A stretch of DNA of 64,000 nt from assembly GCA_012103035.1 (NCBI GenBank), contig JAAVLL010000002.1, positions 558,001 through 622,000 of the forward strand. The letters are read 5' to 3'. The notes beneath the pieces are model-generated. The model ran no database searches. It had not been told where the DNA came from and saw only the letters and a list, made by a program, of their open reading frames with translations. This document shows, in pieces, positions 40,325 to 50,819 of this stretch (position 1 is the first letter of the stretch; every line of letters begins with the position of its first letter). The position numbers were made by a program, and so were the translations under genes. This stretch comes from Brucella oryzae. GTDB taxonomy: Bacteria; Pseudomonadota; Alphaproteobacteria; Rhizobiales; Rhizobiaceae.

Positions 40325-40343
40325 TGAGGTACGTAAATCAAAA
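40325..40343 (+). promoter_or_regulatory. Candidate operator, lacI/xylF intergenic region
   Basis: TGAGGTACGTAAATCA (40325-40340) is an imperfect palindrome TGAnnTACGTAnnTCA with a central CG, as LacI-family sites have. The same 19-base word with one change is upstream of the ABC operon at 30362-30380. A promoter candidate for xylF follows: TTGCTA (40348-40353), 16 bases, TATCAA (40370-40375). Confidence 0.65.
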
Positions 40344-40583
40344 ATCCTTGCTATTCATTTTTCTTCACGTATCAATGGTTGCCGAGGATGGGGCAGTGTG
40401 TCTTTTGCGCGCTGTCCTGATGGAGTGATCTTGGCGCAAGGCGCCTTTGGGAGGATCAGCCATTCAAGGAATAAGCAGCTCCGAAGGGGCTGTCTTGTCG
40501 TGCGAACTCCGGGGCGGAACACGTTCGGGGGCGCGGTTTGGTATCAGCCGGTAGCAAGCCGGTGTTGTTTGGAGGAGATTTGC

Positions 40584-41605
40584 ATGAAACGTCGTAATTT
40601 TCTGACCGGCGCGCTGGTTGCTGCAGCTTTGGGCATTGGCGCCATGGTGTCCACGCCGGTCTATGCTTCGCCGGAAAATCCGGTCATCGGCTTTTCCATC
40701 GACGATCTTCGCGTCGAGCGCTGGGCGCGTGACCGCGATTATTTCATTGAGGCTGCCGAAAAGCTGGGCGCCAAGGTCAATGTGCAGTCGGCTGACGGTA
40801 ACGAGGAAAAACAGGTCAAGCAGGTTGAAAACCTGATTGCGCAGGGCGTTGACGCCATCGTCATCGTGCCGATGAACTCCAAGGTTTTCGACGCGGTTGT
40901 GGCCGATGCCAAGGCATCCGGGATCAAGGTTCTGTCCTATGATCGCCTGATCCTCAATGCGGATGTCGATGCCTATATTTCGTTCGACAATGAGCGTGTT
41001 GGTTTCATGCAGGCGGAAGCCGTCTTGAAGGCCAAGCCGGAAGGCAATTATTATCTCCTCGGCGGCTTTCGCCTACGGATAACAACGCCAAGCTTCTCCG
41101 CGCCGGTCAGGAAAAGGCCCTCAAGGAAGCCATCGATTCCGGCAAGGTGAAGGTCATTGGCTCGCAATGGGTCAAGGAATGGAGCCCAACCGAAGCGCTC
41201 TCCATCATGGAAAACGCCCTGACGGCAGCGCAAAACAAGATCGATGCGGTTGTCGCTTCAAACGACGGTACTGCCGGTGGCGCTATTCAGGCTCTGGCCG
41301 CACAGGGACTGGCGGGAAAGACTGCTGTTTCCGGACAGGACAGCGACCTTGCTGCCGTCAAGCGCCTGATCGACGGCACGCAGACCGTAACCGTCTACAA
41401 GCCGCTGAAACTCATCGCCTCGGAAGCGGCAAAACTGACCGTCCAGATGGTCAAGGGCGAGACGCCGCAATTCAATGCCAAGCTCGACAATGGCGGCAAG
41501 CAGGTTGACACGCTTCTGCTGACTCCGACCGCCGTGACCAAGGACAATGTCGACATATACGTTCAGGATGGCTTCTATACCAAGGAGCAGATTTACGGGA
41601 AGTAA
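40584..41605 (+). CDS. xylF: D-xylose-binding periplasmic protein
   Basis: Substrate-binding protein, about 340 residues, with signal peptide MKRRNFLTGALVAAALGIGA...VYA. XylF hallmarks: IGFSIDDLRVERWARDRDYF, QSADGNEEKQVKQVENLIAQ, GVDAIVIVPMNSKVFDAVVA, LSYDRLILNADVDAYISFDN and VVASNDGTAGGAIQALAAQG. One break near 41064-41072 (a T-run), after which PTDNNAKLLRAGQEKALKEA resumes. ATG 40584 follows GGAGGAG. It opens the xylFGH operon and is followed by a strong hairpin before xylG. Confidence 0.94.
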
Positions 41606-41636
41606 GCCTTTCCGGCAATTTAGCCCCGTACGAATG

Positions 41637-41680
41637 GTGAGGCCGGAAGTCTGGAAATCATGATCCGGCTCCGGCCTCAC
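41637..41680 (+). terminator. Hairpin between xylF and xylG (attenuator-like)
   Basis: GTGAGGCCGGA (41637-41647) is exactly complementary to TCCGGCCTCAC (41670-41680), an 11-bp stem with a 22-base loop and no T-run. Such a structure after a binding-protein gene commonly protects its message, giving more binding protein than ATPase and permease. Confidence 0.65.
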
Positions 41681-41771
41681 AGAAACTGTCTGTGACAGCG
41701 TTGTCGGGAACTTTCTGCCATATCCGGCTCCGTGCAACACATTCTGATGCACTACTGCAAGGTCGTATACG

Positions 41772-43304
41772 ATGTCCGAATATCTTTTAGAGATGCGCAA
41801 TATCGGTAAGGACTTCAACGGCGTGAAAGCGCTTGACGGTATTTACCTGAAAGTGCGCGCGGGCGAGTGTGTCGGCCTTTGCGGCGAGAATGGCGCTGGC
41901 AAATCCACGCTGATGAAAGTGCTGTCCGGCGTTTATCCCCATGGCACCTGGAGCGGGGAAATTTTCTGGGAAGGCCAGGAACTCAAGGCCACAGGCATCC
42001 GCGACACGGAAGCCGCGGGTATTGTCATCATCCATCAGGAACTCATGATGGTGCCGCATCTTTCGGTTGCGGAAAATATCTTTCTGGGATCGGAACCGAC
42101 AAGCGGCGGCTTCATCGATTATGACCAGATGAATGCGCGCGCGACAGAACTTCTGGCGCGGCTCAATATCCACGACATTAATGTTGCGCTTCCAGTTTAC
42201 CATTATCCGGGCGGCAAGCAGCAACTGATCGAGATCGCAAAGGCGATAAACAAGAATGCAAAGCTGCTCATTCTGGATGAGCCGACTTCGGCGCTGACCG
42301 CATCCGAAACACGCGTTCTTCTCGATCTCATCAAGGATTTCAAGGCGCAAGGCATGGCCTGCGTCTACATCTCCCACAAGCTGGATGAAGTGGCCGAAAT
42401 TTCCGATACGGTGACGGTCATTCGCGACGGAACGCATATCGCCACCAAGCCGATGGTGGAACTTACCACGCCAGCCATCATCACCATGATGGTGGGCCGC
42501 GAGATGAAAAACCTGTTTCCGCGTGAGCCGCACGATATTGGTGAGGTCATTTTCGAGGCGCGGAACATCAACTGCTGGGATATGACCAATCCAGATCGCA
42601 AGGTAGTTGACGATGTTTCGTTTGCGCTTCGACGCGGGAAATCCTCGGTATTGCCGGGCTTGTGGGCGCGGGGCGGACCGAACTGGTGTCCAGCCTGTTC
42701 GGCGTCTGGCCGGGAGCGCATGAGGGGCAGGTCTTTCTGGAAGGCAGGGAACTGAAGATCCGTACGCCCGCGATGCGGTTCGACAAGGCATCTGCATGGT
42801 GCCGGAGGACCGAAAGAAGGACGGCATCCTGCCCATCATGCCGGTCGGCTATAATATGACGGTCTCGGTGCTGGACCGCTTTTCCCTGCGCGGATTGCTC
42901 AACAAGGAAGCGGAGCTGGCCACGATCCAGCGCGAAATTCTGCGCCTTAAGGTGAAAACCGCTGATCCAATGCTGGAAATTGCGTCCCTGTCCGGTGGAA
43001 ACCAGCAGAAAGCTGTGCTTTCAAAGATGATGCTGCCAGACCCCAAAGTACTTATTCTCGATGAGCCGACGCGGGGCGTCGATGTTGGCGCGAAATATGA
43101 AATCTACAAACTGATCTTCGCACTCGCCAAACAGGGGTCGCGGTGCTGATGGTCTCTTCCGAAATGCCGGAAGTACTCGGCATCAGCGACCGTGTTCTCG
43201 TGATCGGCGAGGGCAGGCTGCGCGGTGATTTTCCTAATGAAAATCTCACCCAGGAGAAGGTGCTTGCCGCCGCAATCGGCAAGCCAATGACCGATGCGGC
43301 CTGA
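41772..43304 (+). CDS. xylG: D-xylose ABC transporter ATP-binding protein
   Basis: Double ATPase of about 511 residues. First cassette: [40 protein letters not shown] and [15 protein letters not shown]; second: [29 protein letters not shown] and [19 protein letters not shown]. The segment [18 protein letters not shown] is typical of XylG. Breaks: GGG near 42638-42640, CCC near 42767-42769 and the G-run 43133-43136, each one base short. ATG 41772 has a weak AAGG site upstream, consistent with lower translation than xylF. Confidence 0.93.
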
Positions 43305-43396
43305 TCCTCGATGAACTATTTGTTTTCACGCATTTTCCGAACGCAGGGTCGGTTCATATCCTTGCTGAAAATGCTCAAACCTGACCGGTGCATGAT

Positions 43397-44565
43397 ATGA
43401 CATTGACGGGCAAAAGCCTTCGGAAGTTTCTGGCGGATTATAAGATCGTCGCGCTGCTGATCGTGGTCGCGCTCATCTGGGCGTTATTTGCAATCCTCAC
43501 CTATGATCCCGAGATGGGGCGTTCGCAGTTCCTGACTGCGCGCAACTTCTCCAATCTCCTGCGCCAGATGGCCATTACGGGAATGCTCGCATCCGCGATG
43601 GTTTTGTCATTGTGGCTGGTGAAATCGACCTTTCGGTCGGCGCGTTGTTAGGGCTTTTGGGCGGCATCGCCGCTGTTCTCGACGTGATCTATGGATGGCC
43701 CCTATGGGCGACAATCAGCACGGTACTGGTTCTCGGCGTGGCAATCGGCGCCTTCAATGGCTGGCTGACCGCCTATCTCGGCATACCGTCCTTCATCGTC
43801 ACGCTCGGCGGACAGCTCGTCTTTCGCGGCATCGTGCTTGGCATCATGGGCGGCGTCACCATCGCGCCGATCTCGCCGGAGTTCAAATATATCGGGCAGG
43901 GCTATCTGCCGGGCTGGCTTGGCAATCTGTGTGCCATTGCGCTGTTCGGCGTGCTGATCCTGATGACGCTGCGCACGCGGGCCAGCAAGCGCAAGCACAA
44001 TCTCCAGACGCTTTCGTCGGGTATGGAAGCCGCACGCCTTCTCGGTATCGGTATCCTGATCCTCGGTTTCATCCTGATCCTCAACAGTTATCAGGGCGTG
44101 CCGGTTCCGGTCCTGATCCTGCTGGTGATCCTTGGCGTCTTCACCGTTATCGCAAAACAAACTGTGTTCGGTCGCCACATCTATGCGGTTGGCTCCAATA
44201 CGGAAGCAACCCGCTTTTCTGGCGTTAACGTCAATTTCGTCAAGATGGCGGTGTTCGCCTTGATGGGACTGATGGCGGCGGTGGCGGGGCTGACGACAAC
44301 CTCGCGCCTCGCGGCTGGCACGCCATCGGCGGGCATGGGCGGTGAACTCGATGCCATTGCCTCGTGTTTCATCGGCGGCACCTCCATGCGCGGTGGCGTC
44401 GGCTCGGTGCTCGGTGCACTGGTCGGCGCGCTCATCATGTCGAGCCTCGACAATGGCATGTCCATGCTCGGAGTCGATACATTCTGGCAGCAGATCATCA
44501 AGGGCAGCATTCTCGTTCTGGCCGTCTATCTCGACATCGTGTCTTCAGGCACGCGGCGCGGATAA
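43397..44565 (+). CDS. xylH: D-xylose ABC transporter permease
   Basis: Membrane permease of about 389 residues. VIVAGEIDLSVGALLGLLGG carries the conserved GEIDLSVG loop; FIVTLGGQLVFRGIVLGIMG, LQTLSSGMEAARLLGIG and GGELDAIASCFIGGTSMRGG follow. One break in TTTT at 43600-43603. Start ATG 43397 (or GTG 43388 in frame). It ends the operon; the 68 bases after it are AT-rich without a clear terminator. Confidence 0.94.
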
Positions 44566-44633
44566 GTGCCGCCCTATATATTAGATAAATAAAATATATT
44601 GAGCCCTACCAATCAGCTGGCTAAACTGTGGCC

Positions 44634-45913
44634 ATGACGATGCTCAAGGATATTGGCGGTCTGCTCGCTCTGACAGCCCGTCTTCTGGCTCGGTTCTGGC
44701 CCCAGTTGCTGCTTATCGGAACGCTGGGCTATATTGCGCGCGACCTGCTGCTCGATGCTGCGGTGAGTGCGGGCGGATATTTTCCGCTCGCCGGAATGGT
44801 CGTTCTTTCGCTGGTCGTGCTAGTCAAGCTGCTCGTGGTGGTGACGATGTTCGCCGCGCTGCGGCCCGGATTGCCTGCCCTTGCCACTTTGCGCCAAACC
44901 GCTACGGGAGGCGCGGGATCCTCGCCCGACAATCGCAGGGCTGACCGCATGCTGATGGTGACGGCGGCCGTCATCCTGCCGTTCTTCGCCTATTATGCTG
45001 CATGGGGCTTTCTTGGCGATACGGTTCGCGAATATTCGCGGCTTGCTTTCGAGCGCACTGCCTTTGGCGAGAAGATGCATATATTCGATCTTGTGCGCTC
45101 TGGTAGCCTGATCGCAGCAATTCTCGTCTGCTGGTTGATCCGCTGGATTGCCAAACGGACTAATGAAAAGTTCATTCGCCATGGCTTCGGCTGCTCATCG
45201 TCGCTGCGGATGCAAGCTGGATATTCATCGGTCTGTTCGCACTCGACAAGTGGAAAGACGATCTGATCCGCTGGATCGGCGCTGGCTCTCTGCTCGACAG
45301 TTTCGATGTCGGTGCTGCATGGCTTTCGATGAGCGCTTACGCTGCCGAAAATTTCGTACCGGTAGAGTTCCAGCAACCGAGCTTTTGGGTGCAGGTGCAA
45401 AATCTGTTCTTCTATGCGCTCTTGCCGATGGTCTGGCTGGTAATGGCCGCTATAATCTATGGCTATGATCTGTCCGCCAAGAAAGCGCCTGTGCCGCCAG
45501 CCCCATCTCGCGGAACAACCTTCCGGAAGTGGCTGAGCGATTTCGCCGCGCATTATCTGGGCGGTTATCGCAGCCGTTACCGGCCTGTCTGGACCTGCCT
45601 GAAACTGGTCGCCGGGGCAGGACTTGGAACCCTGCTGTCATTTATCGTTCTTTATCGCGCGATAAGCTGGATCGGTGCGTGGATCTGGTACAGCACGACC
45701 CATTATCTCGGACCGTACGATATCGAAATCTGGCAGCGTATTGCCAATGTTCTGGTTATTTTTATTGGCAGCCCGTCGGAGCTTGATGGCGGCATTCTGC
45801 TTGATGCGATACGTATCGCGCTTCTGGCGGCGGTCCTCGAATATGCGTTGGTGAGCCAAAAGAACAGAGCTATTTCAGAACCAGATGCTCAGGCTGTTTC
45901 CCAAGCATCGTAA
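44634..45913 (+). CDS. Multi-pass membrane protein of unknown function
   Basis: Not recognised. About 426 residues after one correction near 45190-45195 (a lost C). Eight or so hydrophobic segments: LALTARLLARFWPQLLLIGT, GMVVLSLVVLVKLLVVVTMF, MLMVTAAVILPFFAYYAAWG, SLIAAILVCWLIRWIA, LLIVAADASWIFIGLFAL, FFYALLPMVWLVMAAIIYGY, GAGLGTLLSFIVLYRAI and ALLAAVLEYALVS. No ribosome site is obvious before ATG 44634. Its last 44 bases overlap the end of the convergent gene 45870-46412. The three genes facing it encode single-pass envelope proteins, so the four may form one envelope complex; this is inference. Confidence 0.7.
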
Positions 45914-46412
45914 GCAATAGCGAAAGCTCTCCGGCATTTGCAGGAACAAGGAAGCTCTCGACAAGGCGAACTGGGCCGCTGCCGTTCTCATTGGCGAGAT
46001 CGTAACATTTCAGCTTGTCGGCAGCTTCCGGCTTCAGCTTCCGGATGGTTTGCGTCGATACATACAAGGTCGACCAGCGGCGGTCTTCAGTGTCTGTCAC
46101 GGTCATGAAACAGGGTATCAACCGTTTCAATTGATCGGCGTCCTGAATAGTCACTTCGACTTCAGCAAGCACAATGTTTGTCTCCGGCAATGTGCCCGGA
46201 AACCTGTCCAGTGCGACCAGTTTCCAGTTGCCGCCCCCATAAGCCCGCACATTGCCGCGGGGCACGACCATCGGCTCTTGCAGGGTCTGCTCGATCCATC
46301 GCAACAGACCACCGTCGGAACCAACGAAAGCCGCAAGGGGCAGAGCGATAATCAGAAGGGCAAGGCATATCCAGAACGGCTTCCGCTCACCAGATGAGGT
46401 CGTTTCGTTCAT
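45870..46412 (-). CDS. Single-pass envelope protein, unknown (third of trio)
   Basis: Not recognised. 180 residues, intact. A short cytosolic N-terminus (MNETTSSGERK), one membrane helix (FWICLALLIIALPLAAFVGS) and an extracytoplasmic domain with KLVALDRFPGTLPETNIVLA and MTVTDTEDRRWSTLYVSTQT. The stretch VEVTIQDADQLKRLIPCFM followed by SFLVPANAGE resembles a beta-sandwich comparable with DUF4352-type domains, but I cannot confirm this. ATG 46412 overlaps the preceding stop (ATGA). Confidence 0.65.
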   Translation of the reverse strand: MNETTSSGERKPFWICLALLIIALPLAAFVGSDGGLLRWIEQTLQEPMVVPRGNVRAYGGGNWKLVALDRFPGTLPETNIVLAEVEVTIQDADQLKRLIPCFMTVTDTEDRRWSTLYVSTQTIRKLKPEAADKLKCYDLANENGSGPVRLVESFLVPANAGELSLLLTMLGKQPEHLVLK

Positions 46413-47004
46413 TGGCTGACCTCCAATTGCCAAGGCATGATGGTCCCCATACGTTTGATCGCGATTGACCGGCTGACATTGTCCTGTGCCGTTGCGCTCA
46501 TACTGATCTGCATTTGTTCTGAAAGAGGTGTCATTGAAGATTCGGCAATCAGCAGCTTTCCGCCTGCGATCTGGTCAGGCGGCAATTCAAACACCATCAA
46601 GATTGGACGCGGTATCCCTGGTTCCAGCCGTTCGGAGCCCACTATGCCGGGTGCAAGCGTCGGACGGCTGCTCATGGCATAGCGGATACCATTTGGTCCA
46701 AGCCATTCGACCGACGCAAGCCCAAGGCTTTCGATCTTTGCTTTCGCTGCGGCCTCGATGACCAGCCATTCGCCGTCCGTATCATAAGTGCGGGTGCTTC
46801 CTGTGCCGGGCGTCGTCAGTTCACGGGCCCGATAGGAGTTCACGATGCCAACCACAAAACGGCTGGTTTCGACGGGCTTTCCTGCTTTCCCTCAACGGTG
46901 ACCGAGGAAAAGATATTGCTGTAATAAGGGGTGGAATGCTGCATGCCATAAAGCGCGGCAATCGCCACACACAGCATGACGGCGCTTTTGAGCCAGTCTA
47001 TCAT
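46409..47004 (-). CDS. Single-pass envelope protein, unknown (second of trio)
   Basis: Not recognised. About 198 residues: MIDWLKSAVMLCVAIAALYG gives one membrane helix, followed by an extracytoplasmic domain (VVGIVNSYRARELTTPGTGS, DGEWLVIEAAAKAKIESLGL, FELPPDQIAGGKLLIAES). One frame break near 46880-46885 (a lost G) joins the first 54 residues to the rest. Start and stop overlap both neighbours by ATGA, so the trio is translationally coupled. Same size and layout as the gene upstream, hinting at related domains. Confidence 0.65.
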
Positions 47005-47596
47005 CCTTCGCCCCCGGCGGATGACATATCAACGGGCAATTGAATGACAGCGACCGGGTCCCGATCGAGCCATGTAGAGGCCCCATAGAGATTATCCCGC
47101 TTCTTGTAGATTTCGCTGCCGATGAGGAGTCGGACTTCCTGTGGCGGAGCTTTGCCTTGCGGCCATTCCCACGCCACGGTCAGCTTTTCCGGCATGCCGG
47201 GATGGACCCGGCCCGCAATCCATTTGTCGCGCACGATGTAGAAAGTTGGATCGGTCAGAGCCGGGTTCGGCGGGTCGAGGGTCAGAAGCTTTCGCGGCGC
47301 ATAGGCTGAAGATGCGGAACGATTGTCGAGACTGACATCGACCATGAGATAGTTTTAGGCTCGTAAGGTTTTACGCCGGTTGGCGGAACAGAGCCAAAGC
47401 GTGCGCCGGTTACCGCCACATGCCAGCGCCCGGTGTCGACCGTTTCACCGACGCCCACTTCCCGCATGGGTTCGGGATTGGCTGCTTCATAGATTGCCGT
47501 TGCGTAGGAGAATACGCTTGCGGCGGCTGTACCGATACCTGCGATGACGATGGCAGCCAGTCGCTGCCGAAAGCTTCGGCGCTGTTCGTCCGCCAT
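47001..47596 (-). CDS. Single-pass envelope protein, unknown (first of trio)
   Basis: Not recognised. About 198 residues: basic N-terminus MADEQRRSFRQRL, one helix (AAIVIAGIGTAAASVFSY), then an extracytoplasmic domain with VGETVDTGRWHVAVTGARFG, VDVSLDNRSASSAYAPRKLL and VDMSSAGGEG at the end. VGETVDTGRWHVAV followed by a beta-strand pattern resembles DUF4352-like folds. One break in the A-run complementary to 47353-47356. ATG 47596 follows AGGGAGG. Confidence 0.65.
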
Positions 47597-47693
47597 GACA
47601 CCTCCCTCTGTGCTGGCGATTCAAACGACAATCCAAGCCCTTGGTAACTATAGCATATCAATGTTCCATCGTCATCTTTTGGCTTAACCTAGG

Positions 47694-49199
47694 TTAGCTC
47701 TCCTCGACGAACACCTCGTCGCGCTTCTTGCGTACCGATGGAAGCAGCACGACCACGAGAACGGCAGCAGCTATGGCAAGCAGAACGGCGCTGATTGGCC
47801 GGGTGAAGAATGTTGCCGGGTCGCCGCGTGACAGGATCATGGCGCGACGCAGATGCTCCTCCAGCAACGGACCGAGAACGAAGCCAAGCAGCAAGGGAGC
47901 GGGTTCGCAACGCAGTTTGGCCAGCAGATAGCCGATGAAGCCGAAGAAGGCGACTGCATAGAGATCGTAGACGTTCGAATTGACGCTATAAACGCCGATG
48001 GAACAGAAGGTCATGATGATGGGGAACAACACGTAATAAGGCACTGTCAGCAGCTTCACCCACAGACCGATCAGCGGCAGGTTGAGGATGATAAGCATGA
48101 GATTGCCGATCCACATCGACGCGATCACGCCCCAGAACAAGGCCGGCTGTTCAGTTGCAACATTCGGTCCCGGCACGATGCCCTGAATAATCATGGCGCC
48201 GATCATCAATGCCATGACCGGGTTGGCGGGAATGCCGAGTGTCAGCATGGGAATGAATGATGTCTGCGCACCGGCATTGTTTGCGGATTCCGGTCCCGCC
48301 ACGCCAGCAATTGCGCCTTTTCCGAATTCTTGTGGTGTGTTGGAAATGCGCTTTTCCACCGTATAGGAAGCGAAGGACGCGAGAATAGCGCCGCCGCCCG
48401 GCAGAATGCCAAGAGCTGAACCGATGACGGTTCCGCGCAGGATTGGGGCGGTCATGCGTTTGAAATCATCACGTGTCGGCATTAGCCCGGTAACCTTTGC
48501 CATCAGCACTTCGCGCGAATGTTCGTTTCGAGATTGCGCAGAATCTCAGCGATACCGAACACTCCGACTGCTACGGCAACGAAGTTGAGGCCGTCTGCAT
48601 ATTCGGTAATACCAAAGGTAAAACGCGGCGTGCCGGTATAGATATCGGTGCCAACAAGGCCGAGTAGAAGCCCGAGAACGACCATCGCCAGTGCTTTGAT
48701 GATTGAACCGTGAGCAAGAGCCACGGACGAGACCAGTCCAACGACCATCAGCGAGAAATATTCAGCCGAGCCAAATTTCAGGGCAATTTCAGTCAGGGGT
48801 GGAGCGAAGATCGCCACCAGAAAGGTGGAGACCGTACCGGCGAAGAATGAACCGATTGCCGCGATTGCAAGTGCTGCACCGGCGCGCCCGTGGCGTGCCA
48901 TCTGGTAGCCGTCGATGGCGGTCACGGCAGACGAGGATTCGCCCGGCATGTTAATGAGAATTGCAGTCGTCGAGCCGCCATATTGGGCACCGTAATAGAT
49001 GCCAGCGAGCATAATAAGCGCGGAAACCGGATCACCAATCTGAAAAGTGATCGGCAGAAGCATGGCTATGGTCGCTGTGGCGCCAATGCCCGGCAGAACG
49101 CCAATCAATGTGCCAAGCAATACGCCAATCAGGCAAAACCGAGATTGGCAAGCGTTGATGCCGTCGAAAACCAAGCGCAAGATTGCTGAAAAGTTCCAT
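47694..49199 (-). CDS. tctA: Tripartite tricarboxylate transporter, large membrane subunit
   Basis: TctA-family permease of about 502 residues, the 12-helix subunit importing a carboxylate with TctB and the binding protein TctC. Family stretches: LIGVLLGTLIGVLPGIGATA, LIMLAGIYYGAQYGGSTTAI with LINMPGESSSAVTAIDGYQM, and GVAGPESANNAGAQTSFIPM. Breaks: two T-runs in the first 25 codons (about 49140 and 49170) and a lost G near 48512. ATG 49199 lies 11 bases after tctB. Last gene of tctCBA. Confidence 0.92.
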
Positions 49200-49210
49200 G
49201 CTCGTGCCTC

Positions 49211-49684
49211 TTAAAATGGCCACCAGGGCCCGAAACGCTGATAGGGCAGCGCGAGCGCATAGCTGAACACAATGACAGAGAAAACCGTGATCGCAGCGGC
49301 AAGAATGATTGCCGTCAGCGGCTTCATGCGCATTGAGGCGAAAGAGGCGATCAGGCAGGTCAGGAAGAGCGATGGCACGAAGCCGAGGCCGCGCACGGTC
49401 AGGCCGAAGAATATCGGCGCAGGCAGAATGAAGAACAATCCGCGCCATGCAATAGGACCCATTGGCTCACCGGAAACCCGTGTAGCCTGGATAAGGATAA
49501 CCAGTCCAAGCAGGATCAGGACGCCGGACAGGACAAGCGGGAAATATCCCGGTCCCATGCGAAGCGATGTGCCTAGGTCCAGACCTAGCGAATGATAGGC
49601 AAAGAAGGCGCCGGTCAGTGTGAGAAGGGCACCGCACAATCCATTGGTCGGATCTATCGAAAATTTCCTTGAGGGCTCGTTCAT
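49211..49684 (-). CDS. tctB: Tripartite tricarboxylate transporter, small membrane subunit
   Basis: Intact 157-residue TctB with four hydrophobic segments (GLCGALLTLTGAFFAYHSLG, YFPLVLSGVLILLGLVILIQ, GLFFILPAPIFFGLTVRGLG, AIILAAAITVFSVIVFSYAL). RMGPGYFPLVL is the TctB signature. Start ATG 49684 is in the usual place before EPSRKFSIDP. A hairpin lies in the 158-base gap between tctC and this gene. Confidence 0.9.
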   Translation of the reverse strand: MNEPSRKFSIDPTNGLCGALLTLTGAFFAYHSLGLDLGTSLRMGPGYFPLVLSGVLILLGLVILIQATRVSGEPMGPIAWRGLFFILPAPIFFGLTVRGLGFVPSLFLTCLIASFASMRMKPLTAIILAAAITVFSVIVFSYALALPYQRFGPWWPF

Positions 49685-49797
49685 GGCCAATCGTCTTTCG
49701 GATTTGCCGTTGAAAGGGCTATGCCGGAAGATCGGCATATGACGTCGGTTGCGTATTCGTCGACTGCAGTTCTGATGAGCAGCAGGAGGGGAACGAC

Positions 49798-49829
49798 AAT
49801 CAAGGCGTGCCAAAAGACGCGCCCTGATT
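49798..49829 (-). terminator. Hairpin between tctC and tctB (attenuator-like)
   Basis: AATCAAGGCG (49798-49807) pairs with CGCCCTGATT (49820-49829) with one mismatch and a 12-base loop; there is no T-run. As after xylF, it stands after the binding-protein gene, where partial termination or message protection would favour TctC. Confidence 0.55.
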
Positions 49830-49842
49830 GCTTGCAATACGA

Positions 49843-50819
49843 TCAGTCCGCGTATTGTCCGGCGGCTTCGATAATCGGCTTCCAGCGTAAAACTTCGGAT
49901 CTGAGTTTGGCTTTCAACGCGGCCGGTGTCGCATCGGATTCCGGAGACGGCTTTGTGCCGAGTTCAGCGAAGCGGGCGACCACGTTCTGATCTTTCAGGG
50001 CCACCTGAAGCGATTTCGACAGGCGCTCGGTAATTTCAGCCGGGGTTCCCTTGGGCGCATAGATGCCGTGCCAGATACCAACTTCCATGCCGTCCAGACC
50101 GGCTTCCTTGGTAGTCGGAAGGTCTTTCAGCACGTCCAGACGTTCGGGCGAGGTGACGGCATAAGCCTTGATCGTGCCTGCCTGAATCTGCTTCGTAGTG
50201 TTGGTGGTCTGGTCACACATGATGTCGACCTGACCGCCGAGCAGATCGGTCATGGCCGGGCCGGTTCCCTTGTAGGAACTGTGACGAGCGGAGTTTCAAT
50301 CGCACTCATGAAAAGCATTCCGCAAAGATGTGATGCCGCGCCGATACCAGCATTAGCGACCGTTGCGGTATCCTTGTTGGCCTTGGCATACTCGATCAGC
50401 CCCTTGAGGTCGGTCGGTTCAAGGTCCTTGCGCGCAACGATGGTCATCGGGACTTCCGTGACGAGGCCGACATATTCGAACGCATTCAGCGTGTCATAGG
50501 CGAGCTTGCGGTAGAGCGTAGCGCTCGTAGCCATGCCGATATGATGAAGCAGTAGCGTATAACCATCCGGATCGGCGGTTGCGACACGCCCCGCGCCAAG
50601 CGTTCCGCCTGCGCCGCCGACATTTTCAACGATAACCTGTTGTCCGAGATCCTTGGACATGGATTCTGCCACAAGTCGGGTGACAGTGTCGGTAGGCCCA
50701 CCGGCTGAGAAGGGCACGACCATGGTGATCGTCCGTTCTGGATAATTCTGTGCCTGTGCGGTGAAAGCCGCAGTGGAAATAGCAAGTGTTGTCGCCAGAG
50801 TGACGATAAGCTTCATCAT
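49843..50819 (-). CDS. tctC: Tripartite tricarboxylate transporter, binding protein (TctC/Bug)
   Basis: Periplasmic Bug-family binding protein, about 325 residues, signal peptide MMKLIVTLATTLAISTAAFT-AQAQ. Conserved: YPERTITMVVPFSAGGPTDT, VENVGGAGGTLGAGRVATAD, PDGYTLLLHHIG, VDIMCDQTTNTTKQIQAGTI and WHGIYAPKGTPAEI. One break near 50260-50275 where VPYKGTGPAMTDLLGG should be. ATG 50819 follows GGGAGGACA. Ligand unknown; family members bind di- and tricarboxylates or aromatics. Confidence 0.92.

Noticed and set aside
44566..44633. AT-rich stretch with ATATATT copies after xylH as a terminator or origin
   Set aside because: No stable GC stem or iteron structure; only a short direct repeat.
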